Position numbers and translations under genes: made by a program
DNA from: Sabethes cyaneus
Taxonomy: Eukaryota > Arthropoda > Insecta > Diptera > Culicidae
Length of the DNA: 64,000 nucleotides
Reading direction: 5' to 3'
NCBI RefSeq assembly: GCF_943734655.1
Contig: NC_071353.1
Span: forward strand, 78,015,121 to 78,079,120
Shown: positions 14,550 to 24,376 of the stretch, piece by piece
Layout: each line of letters begins with the position of its first letter
Position numbering within the stretch: the first letter of the stretch is position 1
Notes under the pieces: model-generated
The model's database searches: none
Seen by the model: the letters and a program-made list of their open reading frames with translations, nothing else
Told to the model about the DNA's origin: nothing

Positions 14550-15194
14550 TTTTGGCGCCCAACGAAAGTACAAACCCACGTTTATGCTGTAGATTCCGTA
14601 TGTTGGAGTTCTTTCGGCCACATTTTGGCGCCCAACGGAAAGTACGGACTTATGTTGTAGATACTGATGTTAAATGTTGTTCGGCCACATTTTGGCGGCG
14701 GAGAGATACGAAGTTATTTAGAGTGGATGCTGTATGTTGGTTATAGTTCGGCCATATTTTGGCGCCCAACTGCAGAAATTCACGAGTTAGTGATGATTGA
14801 TGTTGAATACGTTTATGACGATTAATGCTGCTATTACGTTATGCTTAATGAAGTGATACTATATTCTCAAGTTTATGCTACATTTTGATGATGAATATTG
14901 ATGTGTTGGGATTTCGGAAATAATATAAAGATATTATTTTGGGTAACAAATTATATTATTCGTTTGCTTAAATAAATCTAGGTTTATGCTGTTTTCGAGT
15001 TTAATGTAGTTATAAAATAACAGGAATATTGTAGTTTATGTTGCGATATTGATGGAGAATTTATGCTGATGAAATATTGAAGTTATTGTTGAAGTATCGT
15101 TGTTGATGAGGTTCTAGCCTGTTGTTTAATCTATATTTCGGATAATTAGGTTAGTATAGTCAATCGTTAAGTAGAAATAATATACGTATAAGAG
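14550..15194 (+). other. Gypsy untranslated leader
   Basis: Starts with the primer site block and is then A/T-rich with repeated TTATGCTG/TGATG motifs up to the gag ATG. The first ~220 bp are a tandem array of a 67-73-bp unit (separate entry). No long ORF. Confidence 0.7.
14553..14771 (+). promoter_or_regulatory. Primer binding site and three tandem PBS-like copies
   Basis: TGGCGCCCAACG begins 3 nt after the LTR and is complementary to the 3' end of tRNA-Lys(CUU) over 12 nt (known for tRNA-Lys1,2-primed retroelements). The motif recurs at 14626, 14693 (degenerate, TGGCGGCGG) and 14760, each preceded by CGGCCA(C/T)ATTT. Spacing 73, 67 and 67 nt. Only the first is in the normal position. Confidence 0.75.
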
Positions 15195-17180
15195 ATGGCT
15201 TCAAAATTTCCGCGTGTAGATCATTTGACTAACGAAGAAGTTGATTACGAGATAATAATTCGTGGTAAGGCCGATGAAATCAATGCTGATGTAGATGCAA
15301 AACACCGTTTGTTAAGAAAATTATTTTCAGAAGATGTTAGGGAAAACCGTGAATACCAATCTATATATACTATCGATCAGGAATACGATCGTGTGGCGGG
15401 CATAATCACTGAGTTAATGGGAAAGCTAGAGAGGGGTAAAGATACTGACCGTTGCGTTTCTCGACTAAAACACTATTCTTTAAGGGTCGCGCGAAGCTTG
15501 GCTAACGATCGTGCATCGGAACAAATGCGTAAAGAATTAGGAAATGAAATTAGAAGTGTGTTGAGTAAGTTCATGCCGAGAAAAGAGGACTGTGGGGAGA
15601 AAGTTGACGACAACCAGCAACCAATATTAGAGCAAAAGAGGGACGAACAGAGTGAGCAAAACGAAGCGACGGGAGGAGTCGACAAGCCGACTGGAACAAT
15701 CCCTAAAAATTCACCACAGAGCCGTAAAGATACAGCCCAGGAGATGCAACAGCTAAAGGAGAAGTTAGCGTTGGTGGAGAGGCAGTTGCAAGAGGCAAGG
15801 CTATCAGCGCGTGAATCAGCGAATGACAAATGTAGGGATAGACGGAGAGGACCCCAGACCGCGGGTGTAGCTACAGACTCTGAAGAATCGGACAGCGATA
15901 GTGCCTGGGATAGCAAGCAAAGCATTTTAGATACTCGTTTCAGCAGTCGGAAAGGGCAGGTACGGCAGGAGAGGAACATTCCACGAGGCAATGTAGACTG
16001 CAATCGAGAGGACAACCAGCGATGTGACCGACGAGAGCAGAATAGGAATCAGCAACGGGGAAATCGTAACTATCGTGAAGAGGTACAAATTCAAGGTCGC
16101 ACCCGACGAGCGCTGTGGAACCGGGACGATCGAGAGGAGTCGGATGATTACGAAGATCATCACGAACATCGACATGGTAACCGAAACCATCGTAGGAGTG
16201 GAAGACAAAATCACGACAGACGTAGGAGTGACAATCCTGAATACGGCAGATCAGGACATTCTTCGCAGCGAGAAATCGACGACAGGGAAATTCAGAACGC
16301 GGATAGGAGGATGGAGAAATGGCATCTCACTTTCAGTGGAGACACACGACAGCGGTCGTTAGAGGATTTTTTGCAAAAAGTTAGTCATTTGGCAAGAATG
16401 GATAGGATTTATGAGGATACGCTGTTGCAGAGAGTACACACCATACTGAGAGGCGATGCCTATGAATGGTATTTGTGCTACGCAGATGAGTTTCTAGATT
16501 GGCAAGACTTCGAGGAGCGAATCAGATACATGTACGGAAACCCCAATAAAGACCAGGGAAATCGACAGAAGATTTATGACCGGAAACAAAACAGAGGGGA
16601 AACATTCCTTGCATATAAGATGGAGATTGAGCGGCTCAACAAACTACTCACGACGCCGTTAGACCACCAAAGGATTTTTGAGGTAATTTGGGATAACATG
16701 CGCCCTCACTACCGTTCCAAGTTAGCTTGTAAGACAGTAAAAGATCTCCGCAAGCTAGAGTTCTATGCCTATAGAATCGATGCACACGATTCGTCGATTC
16801 GGCAATCGCGAGAGGGACCGCCTCGTCAATCGTACGCGGTACGCAATGTAGAGGCAGAGGAGGAAACGGAAGACTCGTATTCGGAGGCAGAAGAGGTCAA
16901 TGTTTTAGACAGACGTCCCAATAAAGACCGACGGCACACGACATCGGGGCAACCAGCAGTTCGAAGTCAACAACCTACTCCGGTAGCTGGGAATAGCCAA
17001 GTCTGTTGGAATTGCAAAAAGACGGGACATGTTTGGAGGAACTGCAGAGAGGAGAAACAGATATTTTGCTATTTGTGTGGCAACCCCAACAAAACTGCAT
17101 GGACGTGCGAAAACCACCCGAACAGGAACCATCGTTCAATGGACAATCCGTCGGGAAACTGCGAAAGGAATGCACTATAG
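15195..17180 (+). CDS. gag: Gypsy Gag polyprotein (661 aa)
   Basis: Start ATG at 15195 follows a stop-rich leader. Residues ~1-120 are mixed charged; ~120-210 are Glu/Gln/Lys-rich and could form a coiled coil (EMQQLKEKLALVERQLQEA); ~250-365 are extremely Arg/Asp/His-rich, suggesting RNA binding. Residues ~373-500 fit the retrotransposon capsid-like domain (LQRVHTILRGDAYEWYL, FEERIRYMYGNPNKDQGNRQ). At ~604 a canonical CCHC knuckle CWNCKKTGHVWRNC is followed by a second, CYLCGNPNKTAWTC, in which the His position is Lys. The protein packages the RNA in cytoplasmic particles. Its last codons overlap pol and carry the slippery site. Long for a gypsy Gag. Confidence 0.93.
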   Translation: MASKFPRVDHLTNEEVDYEIIIRGKADEINADVDAKHRLLRKLFSEDVRENREYQSIYTIDQEYDRVAGIITELMGKLERGKDTDRCVSRLKHYSLRVARSLANDRASEQMRKELGNEIRSVLSKFMPRKEDCGEKVDDNQQPILEQKRDEQSEQNEATGGVDKPTGTIPKNSPQSRKDTAQEMQQLKEKLALVERQLQEARLSARESANDKCRDRRRGPQTAGVATDSEESDSDSAWDSKQSILDTRFSSRKGQVRQERNIPRGNVDCNREDNQRCDRREQNRNQQRGNRNYREEVQIQGRTRRALWNRDDREESDDYEDHHEHRHGNRNHRRSGRQNHDRRRSDNPEYGRSGHSSQREIDDREIQNADRRMEKWHLTFSGDTRQRSLEDFLQKVSHLARMDRIYEDTLLQRVHTILRGDAYEWYLCYADEFLDWQDFEERIRYMYGNPNKDQGNRQKIYDRKQNRGETFLAYKMEIERLNKLLTTPLDHQRIFEVIWDNMRPHYRSKLACKTVKDLRKLEFYAYRIDAHDSSIRQSREGPPRQSYAVRNVEAEEETEDSYSEAEEVNVLDRRPNKDRRHTTSGQPAVRSQQPTPVAGNSQVCWNCKKTGHVWRNCREEKQIFCYLCGNPNKTAWTCENHPNRNHRSMDNPSGNCERNAL

Positions 17181-20100
17181 GGACCTCCAGCATTCCTTCG
17201 GCGTGTAAGGTTCCCAGTTGTAGTCCGTACGAAGATCCTTTTCAAAATGTTTGCGAAGTGAAAATTTACACCGAGAGTTGCCCACAGGTGACCGTGAAAA
17301 TATTTAATGAAGAACACGATGCCTTGTTGGATTCTGGAGCTAGCGTAAGCATAACAAGCATGGTAGATATTGCGGAGAGGAATGGCCTGGAGATGCAGCG
17401 AAGTCCATTGAAGATTGTAACGGCGGATAAAACAGTGCACGAGTGTTTGGGGTATGTGCAGCTACCGATGGAATTTAGAGGACTTACGAGAGTAATTCCT
17501 ACACTGGTGGTACCTCAAATATGTCGCGATTTGATCTTGGGGTACAATTTTTGGAAATCATTTGGGATAGAGCCAATGATTAAAAGTACAGGTGGATTTG
17601 AGAGAGTAGCCACCGTTGGAACGGAATGGACGGAAAGCAATGTAGATACGATCGAATTCACCTTGATGCCAATTGAAACACTACCAATGCTGAAGCAGAC
17701 AGAACCAGATGCAACTCTCGATATACCGGCGCTTGAACTACCAGAGCCGTCCGAAACGACGCCAGAAACGGTAGAAACGGAACATGAATTGTCGAAGAAT
17801 GAGCGAAAGGAATTGGTCGAAACAATAAGACAGTTTCCTTGCACAACGGAATCCCGTCTAGGAAGAACATCACTGTTGCAGCACGAAATCATATTGAGTG
17901 AGGAAGCGAAACCTAGACGACAACCATGGTACCGGTGTTCACCGGCCATACAAGCGGAGATGGAAGCGGAAATTGAACGATATAAACAGTTGGATGCGAT
18001 CGAGGAGTGCTCTAGTGAGTGGGCTAGCGCTCTAGTACCAGTTCGGAAAGCGAATGGTAAACTACGAGTTTGCTTAGACTCTCGTAAGATAAATGCCTGG
18101 ACAAAGAAAGACTCGTACCCAATGCGCAATATGGGGGAGATCTTTCATCGGTTGGGAAAGGCAAAGTACTACTCGGTGGTAGACTTAAAGGACGCCTATT
18201 TTCAGATTCCTCTAAAAGAGGAATCACGAGATTACACAGCGTTCCGAACACCACAGGGGTTGTTCCGTTTTAAAGTTTGCCCATTCGGATTGACAAACGC
18301 TCCGTTTACGATGTGTCGGCTGATGGATCGTGTCATCGGTTTCGACTTAGAACCGAATGTTTTCGTCTACCTGGACGACATCGTGATTGCGACAAAAACG
18401 TTTGATGAGCATGTGCGTCTATTAAAAGGGGTGGCAGAACGTTTGGCTAAGGCAAACTTGACCATTTCGTTGGATAAGAGTCGGTTCTGCAGGAAGCAAG
18501 TGACATACCTGGGTTATTTGCTAACCGAGAGTGGAGTATCCATAGACAATTCCCGAATCTCGCCAATTTTGGACTATGCTAGACCGAAGAGCGTAAAGGA
18601 TGTAAGGCGGCTACTGGGTCTAGCAGGGTTCTACCAGAAGTTTATTCGCGACTACAGTAGGATCGTAGCACCAATCTCTGATTTGCTGAAGAAGACGAAA
18701 ATAAAGAAATTTGTATGGACAGAGGCAGCGGAGTCATCGTTGGGAGAGCTCAAAGCAGCATTAGTATCTGCACCGATTCTCGGTAATCCGGATTTCAGCC
18801 AGCCGTTTGCGATAGAATCCGATGCGTCGGATAACGCAGTAGGGGCCGCATTGACGCAACAGATTAATGGACAGATTAAAGTAATTGCTTATTTCAGCAA
18901 AAAGTTAAGCAGCACACAGCGGAAATATGCCAGCGTAGAAAAAGAATGTTTGGGGGTTTTGCTAGCGATTGAACACTTCCGCCATTATGTGGAAGGATCT
19001 CGCTTCAAAGTAATAACGGACGCGCGTAGTTTATTATGGTTGTTCACGATTGGGGTGGAATCGGGAAATTCGAAGTTGTTGAGATGGGCACTAAAAATAC
19101 AATCGTATGATATCGAGCTTGAGTATAGAAAGGGTAAAAATAACATTCTCGCCGATTGTCTATCGAGGTCCGTGGAAACAATACTCGCGACAACCGTCGA
19201 CCTAGAACACCAAGATCTAATCGAAAACATTCAAAGGGATGCGTCAAAATATCCTGACTTTCGTGTGGTTGATGGACAGATACTAAAGTATGTGAAAGGG
19301 GGTGGAAAGGTTGAAGATGCACGGTTTCAGTGGAAGCGTTATCCACCGAAGTCAGAGCGTAAAGAAATCATCACCAAGATCCATGGACAGGCACATCTTG
19401 GCTTTGAGAAGACGCTGGCAGCAGTAAAGGAGCGATATTTCTGGCCAAGGATGAACACTGAAGTGAAAAAGCAATGCCAAACATGCTTGCAGTGCCAGAC
19501 AAGCAAAGCAACGAATCAGAACACTACCCCGCCCATGGCGGAGCAGAAAAAGCTGGCCCAATATCCGTGGCAGCTTTTAGCGATGGATTACGTCGGCCCA
19601 CTTCCGGTATCGGGCAAAGGACGCAGTACATGCCTGCTGGTAGTGACAGATTTATTCAGCAAATTCGTCCTAGTACAGCCGTTCCGACAAGCAACCGCAG
19701 AAACGCTAGTTCAGTTCGTCGAAAATATAATTTTCTTGCTATTCGGTGTCCCAGAAGTAATCCTGTCAGACAACGGAACGCAGTTCACATCCGCGCTATT
19801 TCAGAGTCTGTTGTCAAAATACAATGTGACCCATTGGAGAACCCCCAACTATCATCCGCAGGTCAATGACACCGAACGGGTAAACCGTGTCATCACTACG
19901 GCGATTCGCGCGACGATCCACAAGGACCATAAAGAGTGGACGAGTAACTTGCAGCAAATTGCCAACGCTATTCGCAACTCAGTTCACGACGCGACTAAGT
20001 ATTCTCCATACTTCGTCATGTTTGGGCGGAATATGGTCTCTGATGGTAGGGAATATCGGCATTTACGGGACTCTGGGCCAGTCGGTGATACTCAGTTGAA

Positions 20101-20416
20101 AAATGAAGAAAGAGAAAAGCTCTATGAAGATGTCCGGGAGAATTTGAAAGCGGCTTACAAGAAGCATTCGTCCCATTACAATTTACGCTCTAATGCTAAT
20201 TGTCCAACTTACTCCGTAGGAGAGAAGGTCCTGAAGAAAAACACGGAACAATCGGACAAAGGCAAGGGTTTTAGCGCAAAGCTGGCTCCGAAATATATAC
20301 CAGCTGTCGTGAAAAGGGTTGTGGGAAGTCACTGTTATGACCTCGAAGATTTAAAGGGCAAACGACTTGGGATTTTTAATTGCAAATACCTCAAGAAGCT
20401 TGCTCTTCCGTCCTAG
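16997..20416 (+). CDS. pol: Gypsy Pol polyprotein (protease, RT, RNase H, integrase)
   Basis: The frame is open from 16997, is in -1 relative to gag and has no suitable start codon of its own (TTG at 17006 is not a likely start), so expression by -1 frameshift at 17153-17159 is expected. Domains in order: aspartic protease DSGAS (17330-17344); RT with LRVCLDSRKINAWT, YSVVDLKDAYFQIPL, CPFGLTNAPF and catalytic YLDD (18368-18379); RNase H with ESDASDNAVGAAL, KECLGVLLAIEHFRHY and TDARSLLWLF; integrase zinc finger (HGQAH...CQTCLQC) and D,D-35-E core (MDYVGP, LSDNGTQF, HPQVNDTERVNR). The C-terminal part contains GKGFSAKLAPKYIPAV. No stop or frameshift, so probably active. No chromodomain recognised and no env downstream. 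Confidence 0.95.
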   Translation, partial: PSLLELQKDGTCLEELQRGETDILLFVWQPQQNCMDVRKPPEQEPSFNGQSVGKLRKECTIGTSSIPSACKVPSCSPYEDPFQNVCEVKIYTESCPQVTVKIFNEEHDALLDSGASVSITSMVDIAERNGLEMQRSPLKIVTADKTVHECLGYVQLPMEFRGLTRVIPTLVVPQICRDLILGYNFWKSFGIEPMIKSTGGFERVATVGTEWTESNVDTIEFTLMPIETLPMLKQTEPDATLDIPALELPEPSETTPETVETEHELSKNERKELVETIRQFPCTTESRLGRTSLLQHEIILSEEAKPRRQPWYRCSPAIQAEMEAEIERYKQLDAIEECSSEWASALVPVRKANGKLRVCLDSRKINAWTKKDSYPMRNMGEIFHRLGKAKYYSVVDLKDAYFQIPLKEESRDYTAFRTPQGLFRFKVCPFGLTNAPFTMCRLMDRVIGFDLEPNVFVYLDDIVIATKTFDEHVRLLKGVAERLAKANLTISLDKSRFCRKQVTYLGYLLTESGVSIDNSRISPILDYARPKSVKDVRRLLGLAGFYQKFIRDYSRIVAPISDLLKKTKIKKFVWTEAAESSLGELKAALVSAPILGNPDFSQPFAIESDASDNAVGAALTQQINGQIKVIAYFSKKLSSTQRKYASVEKECLGVLLAIEHFRHYVEGSRFKVITDARSLLWLFTIGVESGNSKLLRWALKIQSYDIELEYRKGKNNILADCLSRSVETILATTVDLEHQDLIENIQRDASKYPDFRVVDGQILKYVKGGGKVEDARFQWKRYPPKSERKEIITKIHGQAHLGFEKTLAAVKERYFWPRMNTEVKKQCQTCLQCQTSKATNQNTTPPMAEQKKLAQYPWQLLAMDYVGPLPVSGKGRSTCLLVVTDLFSKFVLVQPFRQATAETLVQFVENIIFLLFGVPEVILSDNGTQFTSALFQSLLSKYNVTHWRTPNYHPQVNDTERVNRVITTAIRATIHKDHKEWTSNLQQIANAIRNSVHDATKYSPYFVMFGRNMVSDGREYRHLRDSGPVGDTQLKNEEREKLYEDVRENLKAAYKKHSSHYNLRSNANCPTYSVGEKVLKKNTEQSDKGKGFSAKLAPKYIPAVVKRVVGSHCYDLEDLKGKRLGIFNCKYLKKLALPS
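17153..17215 (+). promoter_or_regulatory. -1 ribosomal frameshift signal with hairpin/pseudoknot
   Basis: Slippery heptamer G GGA AAC (17153-17159) lies in the gag frame. After a 5-nt spacer, AAGGAATGC (17165-17173) pairs perfectly with GCATTCCTT (17190-17198), and two more C-G pairs extend the stem past a bulged A. The 16-nt loop contains GGGACC (17180-17185), which can pair with GGTTCCC (17209-17215) to make an H-type pseudoknot. The gag stop (17178-17180) lies in the loop. The same heptamer is used at gag-pro junctions of some retroviruses. Confidence 0.85.
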
Positions 20417-20614
20417 CGTTCTCATAATTTTTTCAGCTATGTAACTTTCAGTTTATCTGACAGTGACAATGCACCATGATGCTTTTGCTCTGGTTGCTAA
20501 AAATCTTCAAGAATTTTTCCAGCTATGTACCTCTCAGTTTAACTGATTGAGACCACGCACCATAATGCTTTCGCTCTGGTTGCTAAAAATATCGTCCCAC
20601 CATTCGTAAAGTTA

Positions 20615-20635
20615 GCACTGTCTTTAAGACAGTGC
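20615..20635. other. Perfect 10-bp hairpin downstream of pol
   Basis: GCACTGTCTT and AAGACAGTGC flank a single T. CCCCC and GGGGG blocks ~20 nt apart immediately after it could form a second stem. Possible RNA structure; function unknown. Confidence 0.6.
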
Positions 20636-21172
20636 ACCCCCACAATAACAAGTATTTACTGGGGGAATCCTTGGTGCTTTGACTAACCTCATGCCCAAGA
20701 AGAACTTTGCGAATGTGTTGGCTACGATCAATATCAAATTTTTGAGCCGCGGATCAATTAAACGATCTTCTGACCGAAGTTTAATCGAGAAGTATAACGA
20801 GGGACCTAACAAGGCCATTCAAGGAAGGAGAGAAGGAGATTGTGCCTATGCACGATCATCCAATGCCAATTGTAAATAAAAAAAAAAATTAATCGGATGA
20901 GAAATGTTAGTTGTAGTTCACAATGTTTCTTAGTCTATGTTAGTACTTAAAATTATTGTATATTTAGAATTGTATATATTTCATGGGTTAGTATTTATTA
21001 TATTTTGTGTTTATTAGAACTTAGTCTAGTTTAGGTTCCGTTATTTATAGCATTATGGGTTAGGTTAAATAGAATTTTTTTCTCTGGTTATTGCAGGCCA
21101 TTCTGTCGCGAAAATCCTTGTCCTTTGGTTCGTACATCCGGTTGTTCCTAAAAAGAAAGAAAAAACACAGCA

Positions 21173-21415
21173 TTAGAACACGCTCACACATTCTAGTTTC
21201 GTTGGAAGTAAGCTTCCCTTCGTAGAGTCTGTTACGCATTTTTCCGAGATCTGCCTAATGATTCCGCCATCCGTACAGTATCGAGTTCCGAAATAATTCT
21301 CTGTCCATAGAGCCACCGGTCTATAATTTTGTCCACAAGTAGTTAGCAGTCGACACCGCAATCGTAAACTTTGTTTACGGTTTGCGTTCGGCAACATCTT
21401 CAATCTAGGAATCAA
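21173..21415 (-). other. Antisense Cys-containing ORF in gypsy 3' region
   Basis: Frame of 80 codons ending at 21173, with LRCRLLTTCGQNYRPVALW and GTRYCTDGGIIRQISEKC. Splice-like motifs occur around it on the same strand: a donor TCAG|GTAAAT near 21511 after an ATG-led hydrophobic stretch (SFLLLIIIQ), CCTAG before the frame, and CTTTCTTTTTAG near 21147. I could not join these into one consistent frame. Unidentified; may be chance. Confidence 0.2.
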
Positions 21416-22330
21416 ATAGAAGTAAATTACATCAATAACTTACCCGCTATATCGTATTCATGATTTTCACTACAATTTACTACGGAATTTGCCATAAAAA
21501 CGTATATTTACCTGATTTTTGTATAATTATCAGCAGCAGAAAACTACAGCACGACACACTCAACATAACTTTAGCTTTGACGTTTCTCTTTCGTTATTGT
21601 TGGTAGTTCAATGTATGCGTGAGACTAATGGAGCTTTAATAGAGGTTTTCAAACTTATCGTTTTCATCATGTTTCGTTAAGTCGATATGCATTGGCGTGG
21701 AAACATGATCTAATATGTGAAGTTGTAGGAATTCAATGATGATTTAAAGTATGTTTCGGTGGTCAAAGTATTAATTGACGTAGAAGCATGCTATAAGGTA
21801 TTGTGTATGGTGATGATGAAGTTTAAGCAGGATTCGCATGGGCTGATATAATTCAGCAGGAGTAATCGCTGCAGTTGTGTAGATTATGCGGTTTGGTAAG
21901 AAGAGGATTAGTCAAGGAGCAGCCTTGAAATCTCATGACAACCAAACCTGTAGGCAAACTTGGGAGTGAGGAAACATTTCCAACGTAATGATTGGAGTAA
22001 TCCTGAAGTCCAGTGAGCCATGTTTTGAGTAATGGAGTTAATGAAGTATGTAGCATTCAGTCGGTCGATACGATCAAAATTTTAGAACAATTTTCAATCG
22101 TGTCGAATTTTTCTGTTGAAGTTAGTGAAGTCTATGTTGTAATTGAATTACCAGCGGAACGAAAGGAAATGTCGAGTGATTCAGCAATTTTCCAGTCTTA
22201 GCGAACCAAGGATTGAGCATAGCATATTATTAGGTACAGCATATGATTAAGAATTATGTGGTTCCTATTGATGGTTACCTCATGTAGATTTGATGATGTT
22301 GATGTTTTCGTTTGGGACTTACGAAATCCC

Positions 22331-22372
22331 TTACGAAAATTTGGTTGTAATCCTACAACCAAATTTTCGTAA
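22331..22372. promoter_or_regulatory. 19-bp perfect inverted repeat just upstream of 3' LTR
   Basis: TTACGAAAATTTGGTTGTA pairs with TACAACCAAATTTTCGTAA around the loop ATCC; 16 nt separate it from the 3' LTR. A purine-rich plus-strand primer normally sits directly at this junction, but the junction reads AACTAGCCTGGTGTTA. The hairpin may affect plus-strand priming or 3' RNA structure; this is inference. Confidence 0.7.
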
Positions 22373-22388
22373 AACTAGCCTGGTGTTA

Positions 22389-24372
22389 TGTAGCAGTATC
22401 ATTTGTTATTCATAATTAATGTAGCACTTCAATAGTTAAATTAAATTAAATGTAATCAAAGTCTTTCATTTATGTAATACGAATAATTATACATTAATAA
22501 TTATTCGTAGTTAATTAATTAGTCCAACGAGTTCGTTGCGCTAAAATGTTGAACCGGTTTTCGGCCTAATGGCGAAACCCCTAAAATTTCTCTCCCGTGC
22601 AGCTACTCGTAAATTCCGTTGAGACAGAACTGAAGGGGAAGCAACGAAAGATGCTTCGTAGAAAGGTTGGAGAGAATCAGATAGAGCCAAGTTGAGTTGC
22701 CTAAATGAAACAGCTAGCAGGATCGTAGATTCCCGAATTGACCCAACGAAGTAAGCGGGAAATGAAGTCACCTTCCCTTATCTGAGGATCAAAATGATCG
22801 TTCATTTCGTCCTAGACCGTAAAGCATTTCGGAAGTGTCCCAGTAGTCTGTTGTCCGCGCTTTTTCCTTCGAATTTAATAAGTATGTACAGTGACGTGAT
22901 TACTTTAGAATTGTGCTAATTTTATTTGAATGTTTCGTTGAATAGGGCAGTGCTAAATTTGCGTAATTGTAGTGTGCGGAAATTTGGAGTGCGCCAAAAG
23001 TTAGAAGGTAAAACGTGCTCACAGTGTCGTTGACCCGAACATGTGCTAATGACCCTTGGACAATAGCCGCACGGCTACGATTTCATTACAGCACAACGAA
23101 CGAGAGGAGAAAAGGACAGCGAACGACGCATCGACACCATTCGGACGAATTCTCCCGGCGCACGCTATTCTGCCGGTCGACACGTGGATCGCCCAACATC
23201 CACATTCTGAAGCATCGGACGGACCGGAGTCCTCCGGTGAGGCTAGTGGCCGTTTCCGGTCGAGTATCCCGGAAAGCGGCACTAAGCAGTTTTATCTCCA
23301 TCGGTAAAATCATCCAGCACCCAGTTTAGTTCCCGCCTGTGAAGTCATCTAGCATCGCATCGTAGATTTTCTACCGTACCGCATGTGATCGCACAGCAGC
23401 CGACGGTAGCGATCGCCTAGCAGCAGCCGACGCTACGTAAGCCACCACAGCAGCAACAGCACACAGCTTTTGGTGAGTCGTATCTATTCATTCATTCTAA
23501 AGAGCGCGTCCTAGAAATACGCCATAGTGCCGTAAACGTGATTTCACGAAGCTAACCCGTCCAAGCACGGCGTGATCACGACTATTGTTTGATATAGTTT
23601 GAGGTTGGGGTCGGCATGTAACCGCGTGCACGCGTTACCGAAATCATGAACGCCGCCCCAACCAGAATTGTCTAGACACCGTACGAAAATTAATAGTGAC
23701 GTCACTGCAGAATTACTGAAGCAGCTGATCGGAATTTGTAGTGAAAAGCACATGGGTCGATGAGCACAAGATAGGGAGAGAAAAACGCACACAATGATAG
23801 AAGTTAGGCCTAGAAGATAAGACACAAATATGAGTCAATACACACGTTAAAGCATGCATGCATTAAAGCAAATAATTTGAAATACAAACCGTTTTCCGTA
23901 ATTAATAAAATGTTTCCTAGGATAGTCAAACAACGTGTTGTTCTTGCAGTGAAGTTAGTTACGGTCTAATGTGTTCACGTCATTTCGTTTTCGTTTAGTT
24001 TGAGTTTATTTCGGCCGTCAAAGTTTGAATGAACGGCAAAACATTTTTGAGATGCTTTCGCCGTCTGGTGGCAAATAGCGACATTGCCAGTGATGAGAAC
24101 TTTTGAACTTTTGGTGTTTCTTACCGCGAGCTTTCGTTTCGTGTAGTTCGGTGTTGAAGATTGCTGTTAGTTGATAAAAGGGTAGTGTACCCGTTTTTGG
24201 TGACTTAATTTCGGTAAGCCTATCTGGTTCGATCCTGATTCCTTTCGATTGAACAATCTTTGACTGACCCTAAGGGGAGTCTCACCGGGCAAACACAACG
24301 TGGCGTGCAGTCTCCCTTACGGAGTGGCGCTTAAGCTGCACGCTGAATAGGGATCGACCAGGGCCGGCTACA
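22389..24372 (+). repeat. Gypsy 3' LTR (1984 bp)
   Basis: Same length as the 5' LTR and identical by eye except for two substitutions (T at 22702 and C at 23124). Followed by the second TCCT duplicate at 24373-24376 and by resumed minisatellite. Confidence 0.96.
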
Positions 24373-24376
24373 TCCT

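Larger units (their letters stand above)
20417..22388 (+). other. Gypsy 3' untranslated region, no env seen
   Basis: 1.97 kb without a long sense ORF. 20424-20592 is an imperfect tandem duplication of ~85 bp (CAGCTATGTA...GCTCTGGTTGCTAAAAAT twice). A perfect hairpin follows at 20615. A 66-codon sense frame (20679-20879) and an 80-codon antisense frame (21173-21415) with five Cys are the only notable frames; I identify neither. A near-perfect hairpin closes the region at 22331. Confidence 0.6.
12566..24372 (+). mobile_element. Ty3/gypsy LTR retrotransposon, full length, young
   Basis: Two 1984-bp LTRs (TGTAGC...GCTACA), 4-bp duplication TCCT at 12562-12565 and 24373-24376, tRNA-Lys-type primer site, gag, overlapping pol joined by a -1 frameshift, and a ~2-kb non-coding 3' part without an evident env. 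Only two LTR mismatches were seen by eye (12879/22702 and 13301/23124). Removing the element plus one TCCT rejoins a minisatellite unit exactly. All expected enzymatic motifs are present, so it could be autonomous. Confidence 0.95.

Noticed and set aside
20417..22388. An env gene in the gypsy element
   Set aside because: No sense ORF longer than 66 codons, no signal peptide plus transmembrane pattern on the sense strand.
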